Assembly: GCA_910592205.1 (NCBI GenBank)
Contig: CAJVPJ010000466.1
Location: 1-24,363, forward strand
Direction: 5' to 3'
Length of the DNA: 24,363 nucleotides
Source of the DNA: Paraglomus occultum
Lineage: Eukaryota; Glomeromycota; Glomeromycetes; Paraglomerales; Paraglomeraceae
This document shows, piece by piece, positions 21,247-24,363 of this stretch. Under the pieces are notes generated by a model, which saw only the letters and a list, made by a program, of their open reading frames with translations, had not been told where the DNA came from and ran no database searches. The position numbers and the translations under genes are program-made. How positions within the stretch are numbered: position 1 is the stretch's first letter; each line of letters starts with the position of its first letter.

Positions 21247-22554
21247 ATGACTAAAGGCCGCATCTTTGTCCTGGAAGCTGACCGTCCAACCGCTTTAGCA
21301 ACAATTAGGGCTCTTTATACTACTGGATCCCATCATTCGAACTGCCGTATAGATATAACTGCTCTTGTGTCTGAACATGCGTCCAAGGAGGCCTTGGCGG
21401 CCCTTCAAGAGCTATCCTGCAAGATCGTCACCATCACCGATCCACGCAGTGTTTCGTTTGAAGGTTGTACCAAACTTTATGTCGTTGGCTCCCCCGAACG
21501 GCTAGATTCATTAATTCCGTACATCGAGGCAGCCAAGAAGGCATCGGTTCAGTTCGTGTTGCTTCAAAGCGTGTTAGCTGCGGATGAACGGGGTGATTAT
21601 GGTAGGAAGTATCTGAACGCAGAAAAAAAGCTTATGGAACTGTTTGGGAAAAAGGAATGTTCATCGTCGGAAGAAAACTCAAAAGCAAGGTCGCCAGAGG
21701 ATCATAAGAAATTGCATCATCATGCTTGGTGGTGTATTTTACGCGTTAGTTTTTATGACCATTACATGTTTGCCTTCAAAGATGGGATTAAGAAAGGAGT
21801 TTTGGAATTGCCCATTGGGGACGGGAAGGTATGTCTCGAAATAACGTATACAATCATCAGAGCGGCAGTTATGTTAATGTATCTTTACAGTTCAAACATT
21901 ATTTGCGTAATACAAGTTAGCCGACACTTTGATTGCGTCACATTAGACACTGTTGTCACAGTTTTCTATTCATACTAACATGACTTCTTTTCTCCCCCCA
22001 CATATACAAGTTTGCGCCTGTCTCAATTACAGATGTAAGTAATGTCCCGCCGTTGGTTTCCCCAGTCTACTTTTCTTTCCGTTATATTCATAGTTTTTAC
22101 CATCTCACTGGTTAGATCGGTTATGTTTCGGCCAACATACTCGACAAATCGGAGAACTATTATTCTCACATATATACCGTAACAGGCAATGAGCTTTTCA
22201 GTGGCCAGCTACTGGCTTCTCGATTGTCAAACATTCTTAAGCATGAAGTGAAGTATGTACCGTCTGAGATGGCTCATGTGGAAGAAAAGTACTTGAAGAA
22301 GCACATTCCGAATGAACTCCTCAGAGAAAATGTTATGACTTTGTTCGATTTAATTAAGAAGGGCAAGTTTTGAATATAATTAGTCTTATAACAAGTTATC
22401 TTTCTTTGGTTTATGCTACTGATGGTATTAACATCCATTTCTATTAATAGGTCGATTAGAATACGTCAGCCCTCATTTTACGGAAATCGACGGGTTCACA
22501 CCAAGAACACTAGAACAATTTATCCTTGATTACAAGGAAGAGTTTACTGCGTAG
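21247..22554 (+). CDS. NmrA-like Rossmann-fold protein
   Basis: Exons 21247-21828, 22011-22034, 22116-22362 and 22451-22554; 318 aa. It belongs to the NmrA/HSCARG-like branch of atypical short-chain dehydrogenases, which bind NAD(P) and often act as redox sensors or regulators. Evidence: strand-helix start GRIFVLEADRPTALATIRAL, then YVVGSPERLDSLIPYIEAAK, VQFVLLQSVLAA, FAPVSITDIGYVSANIL, YTVTGNELFSG, and the typical end GRLEYVSPHFTEIDGFTPRT. The second exon is only 24 nt, and intron 3 is GC-AG (AAGG|GCAAGT). The usual GxTGxxG nucleotide loop is replaced by LEADRPTA, without glycines, so binding may be weak or altered. Active-site YxxxK of classical dehydrogenases is not evident. It converges on the BEM46 gene with 68 bases between stops. 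Confidence 0.75.
22363..22450 (+). other. GC-AG intron in NmrA-like gene
   Basis: The donor is AAGG|GCAAGT and the acceptor is ATTAATAG|GT. Without splicing the protein ends KKGKF; with it the frame continues GRLEYVSPHFTEIDGF, which is a conserved family C-terminus. Confidence 0.75.
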
Positions 22555-22622
22555 CCAGTATTGGATACAATTGAGTTCAAATTGTTGTAAATTAAAAGTA
22601 CAAGAAATCGCACCATTGTCTG

Positions 22623-24173
22623 TTATTTCGTCTCAATAAACTCTCTCATCCTTGCAATCCTTTCAGTCACATTTTCCTTTTCATCACGTTCAAATATAAT
22701 GTTACACATTGTTTCTGCAAAATCTTCGATAGTGTCATAATACCCCGGTTGGAAGGCTGTATCGTTGTGTTCTCCGCGCAGAAACGGTCTCCATCGTTTG
22801 CGAGTCTGCGCTAGCTCATATAAAGCCTTCATATGTTGAGGCGGGACAAGGCCATCTCGTGAACCGGATAGAAACAAGATTGGGACGCGTTCAATTTTCG
22901 TTATTGCCGTTTCGGATGACCAGATTTGATGACAAAGAAAAGTAAAGTGGCGGAGATGCGGGAAAACTACTGGTATCATTTTTGGCTGGTTTTCAACAGA
23001 TCAGAATTCCAAGTTAAAAAATTAGTCCATTCAGGTCTTATGTAGCAACAGCCATCAATCTTTGGTTTACTTACAATACTCAGGAATGTGTTCTCTACGA
23101 TTAGTGCATCAACCTACGAAAAGAAAGATATGAATAACCAACTCGTCGGGCTATCATCAAGGCCAATTTAAAAAAGAAGGGCGAATGGGATTTTTTTTAA
23201 CATGCCTTATCTTCATTACGGGAGACTAGATCAATTGCAACAGCACCTCCAATAGACTGACCAAATACTATAATTTTGGTATCTCTAAGAATATCGTCGT
23301 TTTTCACATAGTCTAGTATTGCCTTGAAAAAACAAAACGTGATTAATGTCTTTATGCAAACAGCGGTAGCAACAATCGTGTACGCTGTGTACTCACCTGA
23401 GCATCTATACGCATGCCTTTTTCATTAGGACTGCCTTCACTAAGACCATAGCTACAAAGAAACCAACAAAATTCAGCAAGGATGCAAACACATTCTCATA
23501 AATAACGTTACTATGTATCATGGTTATCTCTTACCCTCTGTATGAAAGCATCACTACGTTCCACTTGAACTTCTTGTAAAACACCTGCGCTATTGGCAAA
23601 CGATGTCCCTTATAAACAAATCAATAACATTAGCATCGAGAAGATATGAAAACAAATACTTTGGGCAGAGCGCATCCACTCACCATGTTTCCTGCATTAG
23701 CCTTGAATTGGGGGGAAAGTCAAAGAGAAATGATTAGATCTCACAGAGTTGACTGTCGATACACGAAAAAAGAAATTAATAGGCACTAACGTGGTAGTAA
23801 ATAAGCGTTGGTGAATTCCTGGCCACTTCGTCAGGCACTTGCTTGCATATATACGCTTTTATACGAACGTTATCTACTGTCTTTAGCGTCACGTCCTCAT
23901 ATTCCATTTCGTAAGTTGAAGGCTTTTCAACCTGTACCATTAAAAAACGTCAGGAATGTATAGAATGAGCAATCTCTCACAATAAATCATTTAGCGTTCG
24001 ATAAAAATAAAGTCAATACTTGCGATTGTCCTCGATCCTGTTGGAAAACTAGCGGGATAAATCAACATGCACTGGCAAGCATATAGCAATACAGCACCGC
24101 TACAAATAGCTAATCCACAGGTATTGGCTAAAAACTGTATATACCACGGTATACTGTCGGGATATGGAAACAT
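22623..24173 (-). CDS. BEM46/ABHD13-type alpha/beta hydrolase
   Basis: Membrane-anchored serine hydrolase of the BEM46 family, conserved from fungi to man (ABHD13); in fungi linked to polarity, ER and eisosomes, substrate unknown. Exons on the minus strand: 24024-24173, 23791-23931, 23684-23701, 23535-23608, 23397-23451, 23206-23322, 23075-23113, 22623-22985; 318 aa, all phases agree. A transmembrane segment near the N-terminus (ICSGAVLLYACQCMLIYPA) precedes SFPTGSRTIVEKP. Then come YYHANAGNMGHRLP, LSYRGYGLSEGSPNEKG, nucleophile GQSIGGA, VENTFLSI, acid SGSRDGLVPP and histidine GEHNDT, completing the Ser-Asp-His triad. Exon 3 is an 18-nt microexon. The oxyanion HGNAGN of the family is HANAGN here. 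Introns 1 and 6 are GC-AG. The ATG at 24173 is the first in frame after a TTG-led stretch. Confidence 0.88.
23114..23205 (-). other. GC-AG intron (intron 6) in BEM46-like gene
   Basis: The donor is AAG|GCATGT and the acceptor is TTCGTAG|GTT, in phase 0, joining NEDK to VDALIVENTFLSI. A GT two bases downstream gives a stop, so only the GC donor keeps the frame. Confidence 0.75.
23932..24023 (-). other. GC-AG intron (intron 1) in BEM46-like gene
   Basis: The donor is ATC|GCAAGT and the acceptor is GTACAG|GTT, in phase 0. The join gives GSRTIVEKPSTYEMEYEDV, matching the family pattern SRTxVxxPxxY. The alternative GT four bases later gives an immediate stop. Confidence 0.75.
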
Positions 24174-24363
24174 CTTGAGACTAAGAGAGAGAATTGTCAA
24201 GCCGTGCTGGCTTTTGTTTGTTATTGGCAGGATCTCCGCTGTGTCACAAATATTCTGTTGTACTTCCGGAAATTAGAACTTTATTTATTGTCACGGCTGA
24301 TGGTGAAATCGGCTGATGGTGAAATCCACGTGATCTTTTTTATTACCTAATAATCGTAGGGGA

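Overview
The window is nuclear DNA of a filamentous, early-diverging fungus. Its genes are broken by many short introns (mostly 50-125 nt, GT-AG, with a visible minority of GC-AG), intergenic gaps are compact, and the proteins are fungal housekeeping types. A protein kinase fused to a long TPR array is an architecture expanded in arbuscular mycorrhizal fungi (Glomeromycotina), so that lineage or a Mucoromycota relative is my best guess. This is an inference from gene content; no marker in the window proves it.

Layout. Positions 1-1630 hold decayed mobile-element or gene debris: two diverged copies of an intron-like sequence and a frameshifted Tc1/mariner-type helix-turn-helix fragment. A broken Sec16-like fragment (minus strand, 1915-2075) follows. 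Two plus-strand genes come next: a 21-exon RTEL1-type DNA helicase (2359-6437) and a 9-exon phosphoglucomutase (6593-8959). Three minus-strand genes follow: a mitochondrial uL30-type ribosomal protein (9102-9926), the kinase-TPR protein (10758-13977) and a small DUF4112 protein (14377-15069). Between the first two lies a roughly 575-bp segment with inverted ends that looks like a small non-autonomous element.

From 15480 to 16370 there is a two-copy duplication and then a six-unit 114-124 bp tandem array that appears to descend from the TPR-coding repeats of the kinase gene. After about 0.9 kb of unassigned DNA come a minus-strand coiled-coil protein of unknown function (17314-18833), a doubtful plus-strand gene with a basic nuclear-type tail (19354-20034), 1.2 kb without a gene, and a convergent pair: an NmrA-like Rossmann protein (21247-22554, plus) and a BEM46/ABHD13 hydrolase (22623-24173, minus).

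The genes do not form one pathway: they cover genome maintenance, sugar phosphate metabolism, mitochondrial translation and signalling. The points most worth a second look are the satellite born from TPR-coding DNA, four GC-AG introns among about 50, the fungal RTEL1 with a one-base frameshift just after helicase motif VI, and the inverted repeats at 9970-10611. I saw no tRNA, rRNA or CRISPR array.
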